Below, one piece after another: positions 1 to 10,300 of a stretch of DNA of 64,000 bases. Under the pieces are notes generated by a model that saw nothing but the letters and a program-made list of their open reading frames with translations, was not told the origin of the DNA and ran no database searches. Source of the stretch: Setoptus koraiensis (lineage: Eukaryota > Arthropoda); contig CM106585.1 of the NCBI GenBank assembly GCA_048013815.1, forward strand, positions 5,022,001 through 5,086,000, given 5' to 3'. The position numbers and the translations under genes are program-made. Every line of letters begins with the position of its first letter. Position 1 is the first letter of the stretch.

Positions 1-70
1 TCCATTTAGAGACGCCATGCCAAGTGCGACCAGCAATGGCGATAACACGAGAGTGGCGATAGCATGAGAA

Positions 71-220
71 TACGAGAATGCGCAACTGCGAAACTACGAA
101 ACTACGAAACTGCGAAACTGGGAAACTACGAAATCACGAAAACGCGAAAATACCAAAATACGAAAACGCGAAAACGCGAAAATACGAAAATACGAAAATG
201 CCAAAATATGAAAATATGCG
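71..220. repeat. 8-bp tandem repeat, ACGAAAAT/ACGAAACT type
   Basis: A-rich array of roughly 8-base units (ACGAAACT passing into ACGAAAAT/ACGCGAAA variants). It explains the open frames seen here on both strands. It lies in the presumed intron or downstream region of the FGF-like gene. Confidence 0.85.
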
Positions 221-651
221 AATATGAGAGCGAACACGAACGAGTGCGTTGCCATTGTTTTGATTCTCAATGAAAAAGCGATTAGTTTTGGCGAATTGAA
301 TCAAATTGCCGCTGCCGCCGCTGTTACGTAATATGTGTTTGCTGGCATGGCGTGCCATAACCATTGCAACGACACCAACACACACGAGGCTCACTCACGA
401 ATGGGCAAGCCTTTCAATAAAGAAATCATTTTGTCTCTGGCGTGTCTAGAGCGATCGCTCGATTGAGTTGATTCGAGTTGAGTGGCAGCGCAAACGAGCG
501 CCAGGCAAGCGGAGGCAACTTTCAAGAGCAACAGCTCGCCTGTTATTTATTATGTAAGATGTAAGGATTATTTACGATTATTTGCGCGCATCACGCAACA
601 GTCGCGACTGTTTGCTCATGTGCGTCGGCCGACTTTCTGGCGGCCACGAGC
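221..651. other. Non-coding stretch, FGF-like gene intron
   Basis: Apart from flanking tandem repeats I see no exon here. I looked on the minus strand for the next FGF exon (the part after the GK-type intron position) and did not find it, so that exon probably lies beyond the left edge of the window. Confidence 0.5.
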
Positions 652-793
652 GGCCGAACTCGGGCGGCCGAAAACGAGAGGCCGAAATCGAGAGGCCCAA
701 ATCGGGCGGCCCAAACCGAGATGCCGAAACCGAGAGGCCGAAATCGGGCGGCCGAAAACGAGAGGCCGAAATAGAGCGGCCGAAAGGGAGCGG
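652..793. repeat. 14-bp minisatellite, GGCCGAAAnCGAGA type
   Basis: About ten 14-base units, each beginning GGCC(G/C)AAA and ending in CGAGA or CGGGC. Because 14 is not a multiple of three, the array leaves several frames open on both strands, which explains the arginine-rich ORFs here. It starts about 40 bases past the splice donor of the FGF-like exon. Confidence 0.9.
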
Positions 794-831
794 AAATGAT
801 GAGAAATGGTGCGTTGGGAGCGAGCACTTAC

Positions 832-1836
832 TTTGTTGGTGGTGAGGTGGCCCTTTGCGTTGAAACAAATATAATCGTTTGTGTGGATGCTCCTGAGACG
901 AATAGCGACGCCAATATCATCGAGCACCTCAGTCTCCATTTTTAATTTTGATATTGAGACGTCTGCTGTGAGTGGCGCGGGCCTCTTGGCGCGCACGAGC
1001 GCCCTCCTCTCGACGCTGGCGGGTGTCGGCTCTGAATTGGGGCCGTTGCTGGCTTGCTTGCTAACTTGCTTTTCGGGCACCGTTGGCCCGTCTGACACCG
1101 TTGACCTGTCTGACATTGTGGGCCCAGCCGATATCGTATTATTATTCATATTGTTGTTGTGCTCTGCGGTGGCCGCTCTGTCGAGCACACTGACGTAATC
1201 CGACGAGCACCTATTATATAATACTATTTCGTTTTTCGCTAGCTTTACAGAGGTTCTGTTCAGTGTGGCCAGTGTGACATTGTTTGCCAACAACACGATT
1301 GGTGGCGCTTGCGAGGTGGTTGTTGTCACCGTGACCGTGAGGCTGTGATTCGTGTGCACCGCCGCTTGACTCGACATTGAGCGATGCAACAGGTCGCCCA
1401 GTGTCTGAGCAGGGGCCCCTGTCGCGGGCTCGCTTGCCTCTGGCCCGTGCGGCTTGCATTTGGGTGCGGGCGCCGCTGCCACGCTCACCTGGGCCGGGTC
1501 GGGCGGCCTCACTTCCGGTCCGGGGGCAGCGGCATTTGGCTGCGTTTGGGCGGCAAGCGTGGCGTTGGTCTGTTGTGACGAGACTTGCATTTCATAACTA
1601 TTACTAATATTATTATTAATTTGATTATTGTGATTATTGTGATTGTTGTGATTGTTGTGATTGTTGTGATTATTGTGATTATTGTTGTGATTATGCGATT
1701 GTGGTTGGTGCTGGGCCGAGCTGACGTAATGGGCGCTCTTGTGGCTACAAATATAACGGGACGACACTGCTAGTATTACTAATAGAAATGATGTGATGAT
1801 CACCAGAGCCGCACATTTCACGACCACCGATTGCAT
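832..1836 (-). CDS. FGF8/17/18-like growth factor, first exon (partial gene)
   Basis: The exon encodes 335 residues and ends with a donor (AAA then GTAAGT, bases 831-826) in phase 0. It opens with a signal or anchor segment (about residues 5-26), followed by an HNN repeat (about 48-76) and a long low-complexity linker. The FGF core starts at about 204: LYNRCSSDYVSVLD matches the LYSRTSGKHIQVLG strand of FGF18, and residues 298-335 (KMETEVLDDIGVAIRL, DYICFNAKGHL) match the VETDTFGSQVRIKG and FYLCMNRKGKL strands. The intron falls where FGF8/18 genes have one, just after the GKLVGK position. A linker of about 69 residues (223-291), with a basic RAKR at 282-285, separates the two core segments; vertebrate FGF8/18 have about ten residues there. 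The remaining beta-trefoil strands must be in exons to the left, outside the window. Expected role, from the family: secreted ligand for FGF receptors. The family call is by eye but several segments agree. Confidence 0.8.
1618..1698. repeat. 9-bp in-frame repeat coding HNN
   Basis: Array of TTGTGATTA/TTGTGATTG 9-mers inside the FGF-like exon. On the minus strand it encodes His-Asn-Asn repeats, so length changes keep the frame. Confidence 0.9.
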
Positions 1837-3829
1837 CGCCTGTTGAATGGGCGCATTTCGGCTTGCAGGGCGCGCTGTAGAATGTAGATTTTGCAGCCAA
1901 CACTTTGCGCTAAATATTCAAAATTATAATTAACTATTCGATATTCGATATTCGAAGCTCGATGTTTGATTTGATCGACGCCTTGTCTTGCTTTGTGATT
2001 GTATTCGTCGACTGACTTGTTTTTCTTTTTTGGCCACTTTTCGCTGTTGTTGTTCACTCTGGACACTGTTTGTCGATGTGGCGACGCTTGTCGATGCGAC
2101 AATTAGACATTCGCTTGTGAGAGGCGCTTGTGATAAATTGCCGAGATTTGTTCGCGGTCGATATTGGGCGATATTCGCTGACGACGAGCTTGACTTGTCA
2201 CTTGTAGGTGTTGATTGGGGCGACGACGAAACACAAATGATGGACGAGATAAATGAACAGCAACAGCCACGGCAACGGCAACAAGTGGTCGCCGTCTTCC
2301 GCACATCCCCCCGGCGCGCATGCGCCCACGGTGCCAAGTATATTGGCCGGCTGCGGCGGCGGCGGCGGCAGCAAGATTTGCGCAAATCGCGAATCTCGCA
2401 AATCGTTTATACACACACTTTCAGCGATTGTGCATGTATAATAAACGTAAATAAGAGATAACGAGACGGCCCAATTTGTTGCTGGCCGCCGCTGACCATC
2501 GGCGCAAGTGGCCGAAGCGGCCGGAGTGGCTCGAGCCGCTCGAGTCGAGCGGGCGAGAACGGCCGGTTCGGCCACTTCGAACGCTCGAACGCTCCGAACG
2601 CTCCGAACTTCGAAGCTCGAAGCCGATGCGGCGCGGCCGAGTGACCAGTGGTCAAGCGCAGTCACAGTGCAACGTGAGCGGCACAGGTGAGCTGGCTGCC
2701 GATGACGGCGCCGCCGATGATGATGAGGAGAATTTCATTCAGTCGTATAGACGGCGAGCGGCGAGCGAGATCGCGGCGCTCATTAATGCGGCTCGTCCAT
2801 GCAGCCATTAGGGCCATGTGGCCATAAAGTGGACAACAGCGCCGGCCACTATCGCCCTATCAAGGTTAGGCGAGCTCATCGACACTGATCGACATCTCGT
2901 GACTCTGGCCGGCTCTTAGCCAGCCCACTGACTGACTTGCGAGTCGAGCTGCCCACTGAGTCAGTTTTTCGCTGAGCGGCCGATTTATCCGCCGAGTTTT
3001 TTTCGCAATTTCCCATTTGTGCGCTTCTGCGAGCGATTTTTCGGGATGCGTCGCCGAACAAACCGGAGGCTTCGCTGGATAAATCACCAGAGGCTAGAGA
3101 CCGAACACGGAGACCGGGTGCGCAGAGTGCGGAATGCGCGCACTGATTCCAGGTGAATGATGATGAACAGCAATGAATAATAATTATTGCGCAATGGCTA
3201 ATTACAATCAATTATCGTCGGTTGCTGCAGTGCGACCGTCTCGAGCCGCCTGCACAATGTGCACCACACAGAATAGCGATACAACGACGGCGCTGTCGTC
3301 GAGTTAGTTAGCAAATTGCCGGATGGGCGCTACGATCGCAAATGCAACTGGTGCCGCTGGAAACAATTTTCGCAATTACACCACAAGCAACAAGTGGAGG
3401 CAACAAGCGAGGGCGTCAGCTGCAGCTCGGGCTTGCGACAATTAGAGTGACCGGCCAACGTTCAAATGAGTATTCAAATGAGCGCACAATCTCAACAGAC
3501 GCAGTTGTCAAAGTCAGCTGAGCTCAGGTGAGCTCAATGTTGGCTCAGGTGAGCAGTCGATTGTAAACTGAAAATTTTGATGCGGCCAGACGAACGGCGA
3601 TCAATCGACGGCAAATTCATTTGCTCATTGCGCCGGTTGGTCCGATGTTGCCAAAAAGAAACAAAACCGCTGGCTGTCATCGGGCCGCCACTGACAGTTC
3701 GTCGGCTGCGATTAAAAAAGATAAATTAAAAAATCAGCGACCCATTAGAACTGGCCACTGTCACAATAAGTGCCGCACAATCGACTGTGATTCTGGCCGC
3801 TCGGCTGACCACAACAAGCTCGCCGGCCG

Positions 3830-3904
3830 CCAGCGCCTTCACCTGTGCCAGCGCCTTTACCTGAGCCAGCGACTTTACCTGGTCAGCGCCTTCACCTGAG
3901 CCAG
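3830..3904. repeat. 18-bp minisatellite, four units
   Basis: Units of the form CAGCGCCTTCACCTGWGC repeated about four times, with one truncated unit. Confidence 0.8.
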
Positions 3905-4189
3905 TGGTCGCCGTCTCGCAAGCATGTCGCTGGTATGTTGTCGCCGTTGAACAGCAACAACAAATTTGTTCGGCTGTTTGGCCGTTTATCGTGCTGCTGT
4001 CGCATGCAATATAAATAATTATAAATGTTGTTGTTCGCGGCCTCTGGCCGCGCCAATCAGCGGGCCGGCGCGGCCGACGCCGGCCAACAGCGAGCATCGA
4101 CAGCGGGCATCAATGGTCAGCTGTTGTTAATAGATTGATTGTTTCACGGGCGCCCCTGAAACGGACACGCGGCCAACATTTTAAATTAC

Positions 4190-4306
4190 TGTCGGCCGTG
4201 AATCGGCGCTCAATCGGCGCTCAATCGGCAGTGTATCGGTGGTGAATTGGCAGTATATCGACGGCGAACGGGCAGTATATCGACGGCGAACGGGCAGTAT
4301 ATATTG
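4190..4306. repeat. 22-bp and shorter tandem repeats
   Basis: First several CAATCGGCGCT-like units, then a GCAGTATATCGACGGCGAACGG 22-mer repeated about two and a half times. Confidence 0.75.
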
Positions 4307-4591
4307 GCCGAAGCCAAACGACGGCAGCAGCGCCCTTTCGGGCACCTAAGCCATCATGCGCCATTTAGTGCCATCACTGGAACATACAAATCGACACGTT
4401 GGAGTCGCGGCCAGCGCTTCGAAGCACTGAGCGGGCCTTCGAACGTTCCAATTGGAATTTCGAGCGTTCGCTCGCAGCCAGCCTGCCGGTCGGCGTGCCG
4501 CCGGCACCGCAGAGCTGCCATTTTTGTTGCACGCTGCCGGTCGCCGGTTCTGACTCGGCGCTTCTGAGTTCTCGGCCGCCGAGAGCCGCGC

Positions 4592-4668
4592 GACTCGCGG
4601 CCGAAAACTCGCGGCCGAAAACTCGCGACCGAAAACTCGCGACCGAAAACTCGCGACCGAAAATCCGC
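4592..4668. repeat. 14-bp minisatellite sharing the GGCCGAAAA core
   Basis: Five to six 14-base units (ACTCGCGRCCGAAA). Period and core are nearly the same as the array at 652-793, about 4 kb away, on the same strand. Confidence 0.88.
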
Positions 4669-5841
4669 GCCCGCGAACCGAGACCGAGAACGGGCACCAC
4701 GAGCGGCCTTTGGCACCCGCGGCCACTAACTCAATGGTGGGCGTGTCACGTGCGAACACGAGGTGAGCAATTCAGTTCACAATGGCCGCTCAATGGCGGC
4801 CAACGCGATTCTTGGCAGTTCTTTCGGGCGGTTCTTCTCGGACAGTTCTTTTCGGGCAGTGCGCACGGCCACTCGAACTGGCCCGAGCGACCGAATTTGC
4901 ACTGCACTCTGTGTGTATGTGCTCAGGTGAGTTCGGCCGAAGCGGTGCCTGCGTTGGCCGGCCGCGCCAACACTGACGTGCGTCTAATTAGCATCGGCCG
5001 CGTCGAGACTTCATTAACTATTCATCGAGTGTGACCAACGGACACTAACCGATCATTGTTGCATTGTTCCGCTATCGGACACGGCGAAAGGATGGCGCGG
5101 CCAATAACGGGAGTCAAGTGGTCACTTTTGGCTGGCTGGTCAGTGCAAAAGCGGGCGCCTTCACCCGTTTCGGCCGTGAGCCGTTCAGCGGCCAGCGGGT
5201 TTATTGAAGCCGAGCTTGGCCGAATTGCCCGCATTAAATTGCCGCGTCAATGTTAAACAAACAACCCGCGCTGACCGGACGGACAGTTGGGCGGCGCTCG
5301 GGGGGGGGGGGTGTCACGAGCGTGCCGCTTGATCAATCACGGCATCAACCGAACACTGTTCGCAGTTGTGCGTTTGTGTCATAATTAATTTGCAACCTGT
5401 CCGCGCGGCGCCCGTTATTTTTGAGTGGCCGGTGGCGCGTCGTTTATGGGCTGCGCTCTGATGCTGGCCACAACCACCAATCAATTGCTAAATCGACCGG
5501 TTTGTTTGATCAACTCAAAAATCAATCAGTTTTCGCTAATCAACTTGAAATCAGTTTGCGCTAATCAACTCGAAATCAATTAGCGCAACTCGCTCGCTTC
5601 AACACTGCACCTCAGCACTGCCGTGATTTCGGCCGCATCGGCGCGTTTAAAATCACGGCTACACGTTGTAAACTGCATGGCCGCAGCGCCCAGTCGGCCG
5701 CAATATCCATCAACTATCCACTATCAACATATCGCAACGCGAAATCTAATCTGGCGGTCAATCTCGGCAACCAGCGGTGCTCTCGGACCTCGACTCGAGG
5801 CCCTTGAGTGAGCCATCACTCGGCCGAATTGTCGAGTGGGG

Positions 5842-5896
5842 CGAGTCAGCCGAGTCAGCCGAGTGAGACGAGTGAGACGAGTCAGCTGAGTCAGCG
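5842..5896. repeat. 10-bp tandem repeat, GAGTCAGCC/GAGTGAGAC
   Basis: Five to six units of about ten bases with alternating GAGTCAGC and GAGTGAGAC variants. Confidence 0.75.
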
Positions 5897-6740
5897 CCAA
5901 CATCTGAGCGGGTCACCGGCCCGCCGAGGTCAGTTTGGCCCCGGTGGGGCACCGTTTATCCGTTCGCCGGTATCAAGCAAATGCAAACGCGCATCAGACA
6001 AAACGCGCCCGTGTTGCGTGTCAAAAGATGCTCAGAAAAAGTAAATAAAGACAAATAAATCGTTTCGCGTGTCGCCGGCTTGCTGTTTACATAGACGTTT
6101 CATTTGGGTGTAGCCAGTGTGGTGGCGTTGCAATAATAAAGGAGAGCGATAGAGGGTAGAGGCAATTTTAATTGTAATCACAATCACAATGATAATTATA
6201 ATTAGCGACACGCGTTCAACGGCAACTGCGAGCGCCGCTCCAATCGAGCGCCGCACTCCAATGTTGTCTGCTGGGCGAGAAATTTGATCTGACATTTATA
6301 TTTATATTTATATATATATATTTATATATTTGCAAATTGCGTCTAGTGAGATTTGCCGGGTGATTTGTCTGACTAATGGGTGGCTTGTGTCGCAAACCAT
6401 CGAGTGCCATTAGTGGTGACTAATCGCTTAATTAGTGGCCAAACTTATAATTAAGTGTCATATAAGTGTCCGTAAGGCAAGGCTAAGTGAGAGATGGGCA
6501 GAGATGGGGAGAGAGAGATGCAAATTAGCTGAGATGAGATGCCACATTATTCCGTTATGCTGGCAGCGATGATTGCATCGATGTCTAAGTGAGCTTGCCT
6601 TGTGTCCATGTCACCATTGAGTGGCTTGTGTGTCCCCAGGCGCTTGATTAAGGCAGTGATGAGTGATGCCGCGGTGATACTAATATACCGATACTGATAT
6701 ACTGATGCTAATGCTGATACGCCAAGTGTGTCTGGTCTAA

Positions 6741-6848
6741 TTAGTCGTCTAGTTGTTGTTGTGGTTGTTGTTGTTGCTGTCGTTTTAGTTGTGGTTGCTG
6801 TTGTTGTTGCTGTTGTTGTTGCTGTTGTTGCCGTTGTTGTTGCTGCTG
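6741..6848. repeat. GTT/GCT-rich trinucleotide array
   Basis: Compound (GTTGTTGTTGCT)n array. It accounts for the Val-rich frame on plus and the Thr-rich frame on minus, neither of which I treat as a gene. Confidence 0.85.
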
Positions 6849-7384
6849 GCGCTGTGGCGATCATATTGTGCCGGCTAGACGTGTGGTTGGCGCTCGATTG
6901 TCGCCCATTCCAACAAGACGATGTTGTTGTTACATGCAATTAAGACGATGATGATTATGTAATAATGTTATGTTGTTATCATAAGCCACATGAGAGCCGC
7001 TTGTTGGCTGGTTGGCCTGTTAGCTTGTTAGCTTGCTGGCTTGTTGGCGCCACTTGCAGCGTCTGGCCAGACTAGACAGTTGACGTTTTGCGCGCTTATT
7101 TGCGCCATTTGCTGCAAGTGCCTTAAATTGCAAATCGTCGCTGGCCCGGCGATAGCGCCAAATATGATATGATGAGCATGAAAATAACAGCATAATATGT
7201 AAGCGAAATATCAGCACAATATGCAGCCAGATATCAGCCAGATATCAATGCCAATTGTAGCGAAATGCTGCTAGTAATCTAATAACAGTGATGTAATATG
7301 ATGACGGCCAATGAATGGGTTATGCCCGGCGATCGTGATGAATGTGTGCTGTATGGTTGTTGTTGTGTCGTGTTGTGTCGCTGC

Positions 7385-10300
7385 CTATATCGAAGTGTTG
7401 CTCAATGCAATGGCCGTGGTTGATTCGGCAACAACGCTGTTGTTGATGCTAGCGACGACCGTGCTGGCGACACTTGCGGCCGTTGTCGCGGCTGTGGTTG
7501 CCGCGCCGGTTGCATTAGACACTTGTTGCGATGTTGTAAACACGGCCGAACGACTGAAATCGGCCACAATCAAGAAATATGATGCACAAGCGGCTGCAGT
7601 CTAAACACCAATAATTGTATGCGTTTGTCGTCGGAGATAATGCGGAGATAATTTGGAGAAACAGAATCAATAGAATGGGCACAATCAGAGAGAGAGGCAA
7701 ATATCGACAGAAATCGATATTTGCGATGCATACGATCGCAGAAACGATCGACGAGAGCAGAAAAGTTTTGCCTTTTTTGTTTGGCTGTCAGCTGGCGTCG
7801 GCTGTCAGTTGAGCGGCCGGCCGAAAATGAGAAAATGCGATGAAAATGCGATGAAAATGTGAGCCCAACACTTGCCAGAGTCAGAACGTGATCGCTTGCC
7901 GGTTGCTAGGCGAAAAACAAACCGCCAGCCAGCGCTCGTCGAGGCACATCCGGCCGACTCATGCCCGCTGACACCATGGCAACCTGGCCAGACCGGCCGT
8001 CGACTGGCCATCAACGGGCCGGTTGTCAGTCTCACGCGGCACGCACGCCGAGCGGCAAATCGGCAATTAAGCGGCCATAAATAAGTAAACTCGTAAGTCA
8101 ATTGACTCGTTAATTAATAAATTGCTTATCGATGACACTACTGTCACCATTGTCGCGACGGCCAACAACCGCTGTCAAAAACCACCAACAACCGCTGTCA
8201 AAAACGGCCAACAACCGCTGTCAACGACGAGTCAGCTGACGGCCGGTCAGCAGGCCAAAGTTCGTGTGTCAGTGTAACTCACAATTGTTCGTTTCGGGCC
8301 GTTATGTTTCCCCTCCAATCGTCTCCAATAGTGATCACGAGCGAAATAACTGCGCCTTGGCAAAATTACTTGGAAATAAGTGGTCGCTCAACACGCTCAA
8401 TAATATGTATATAAATGAATTGTTTGTCGCCCGCGATAGAAAGCACATATATGCGCGTATATGGACGGCAATCGGCTCAATCGACGAGCCTCTCGATGGA
8501 AACTGTTGTCGCCGATTTAGAAAAATCGCATGTTTGCAGCGAGTGAGCGGGTGAGCAAACAATCCGACCAAGCCAACAGGCTACAAAGGCGACAAACAAA
8601 CAGAAACTCGCTCTGACGCTGCCGTGGCTGTTTGTTGTCGCTGTTCATTTCATCGACACTTGGCGTCCGTTCCTCTGTTCGCGACGCTCTTTTTCGCGGC
8701 CTGCTGGCGCACCAGATCGCCGGCCACTCGAGCTCAGGTGGTCCGCTGGCCGGCTAGCGATCAACCCTACGCACACTCGACGATACACTGCAAAGAACGC
8801 GCTGCAAAGAACGAGAAGCGCCGAAGCAGAAAAGTCACGCCGAATAACACACTTGAATGGCAGCAGCAGCAGCAGCGACCGTCAACAGGTAGCCTCTTCA
8901 CTCTCGCCTATTCGGCCCGCTCCGACAACAATAACAACTCGCCAGCCAACAGCAACAAATGGGCGCATTATTCGGCCAATGGGGTTAGTTTCTGGGCTGC
9001 CAGTCGGCCAGCCGGTCGGCCGGCCGACTGAACAGTGCCGCTCGTACTTACATTTGACATCGAAGCGTTTGTTACGGCAAACAAATCGTAGCAAGAGTAG
9101 CCGATGGTGAGTCCGCGCACTCGGTGCAAGAATGTTGAGATCTTCGGTGCAAGCCACGGCGCGTCCGAGCGGCCAGTTCGAGAGCGGTCAAAGAGAAAAG
9201 CAAACAATTAGAATGCATCAATATGGTCAATAGTGGTCAGTAGTGGTCAGTAGTGGTCAGTAGTGGTCAGTAGTGGTCAGTAGTAGTCGGTAGTGGTCAG
9301 TAGTGGTCAATAGCTCAATAGTGGCGGACAGTGGTCGACGGTGGCGCGCACTGCCGGCTCGCACGGTGCGCCTCGCATCAGCAAACAACCAAACAACAAA
9401 TAACAACTCTCCACTAATTAGTTTTCGTGGTATTTATAACTTGCCAGCGCGCACTCGCCAGCTAGCACAAACAACCACAATTAATTGTTGTTAACGGCCG
9501 CTCGCTAACTGCGGCCCACTTGCGGTTTAATTGTCATTGGATAGCGAATAGTTGGCGAAATTCTAAATACTCACATTCACTTCCACCTCCACGGGCAGTT
9601 GTATGAGCGACAGGGTATGCAGCGAGCTGTAGGGCGCGTGGGCCTGGGTTGCAAACAGTCGCGGCGGAAGGCATCGAGTTTTCGGGTCGTCCGTTCGGGT
9701 TTTTGTCGTTAGGTTTGTCATTTTTTCCAGTTTCGCCGGTTTCGCGCATTCGTCCCGAGATTTTCGCGCGTTTCGGCACGTTTCCACACATTTCGGCACG
9801 TTTCCACAAATTTCCAGCGCATTTTCAGCGCATTTTCAGCACATTTTCGGCACATTTTTTCGACACATTTTTCGGGCGCGTTTTTCGGGCGCATTTTCGG
9901 CGATTCCGAAAAATACGCCGATGTGCCCGAAAGGAGCGATTTTTTCGCCCGAGCGGCCCGAAATGGCATCAATGGGGCCGAAATGTAGGCAGCGACACGG
10001 TCGGCGGAAAAATGCACAATCCATTGCGGCCAGTGGAAATTTCGGCCCGGCGAGGTGGGCCGAGAGTTGGGCGCGTTTTCGGTGCATCGGCATCGATCCG
10101 GGCGGCAAAAGAGAGAGAGAGAGAGAGACGTTTAGGTGGTTAGTTTTCGGCAAGTGACACAATGAAAGAAACAATGAAAAAATGATCGCCGGTGAATTAT
10201 CGCCGGCCATAGATCACTTGTCATGCTCGCTCCATTGAGCGGTCATTCTTGGGCGCTTGTCGAGGTGTCACTCAGTGGATCATTTTCGCCGGGGCCAGTT

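Larger units (their letters stand above)
1837..7384. other. 5.5 kb with no supportable gene; tandem repeats
   Basis: GC-rich DNA full of GGCC/CGGCC words. ORFs here are short, arginine- or serine-rich, overlap on both strands and lack recognisable domains. It contains the arrays listed separately at 3.8, 4.2, 4.6, 5.8 and 6.7 kb and a run of 12 G at 5300-5311. Its left end should hold the FGF gene promoter, but I cannot point to a specific element. Confidence 0.6.

Noticed and set aside
578-868. Arg/Ser-rich ORFs on both strands over 480-870
   Set aside because: They are by-products of a 14-bp minisatellite that leaves several frames open.
4346-5034. Long overlapping ORFs (up to 211 codons) near 4.4-5.0 kb
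   Set aside because: They read through a minisatellite on both strands, have no domain and an Arg/Ser/Ala composition typical of GC-rich shadow frames.
6547-6943. Thr-rich and Val-rich ORFs
   Set aside because: Translation of a GTT/GCT trinucleotide array.
9224-9309. CRISPR-like array
   Set aside because: Units are contiguous with no spacers, in animal intron DNA; it is a simple minisatellite.
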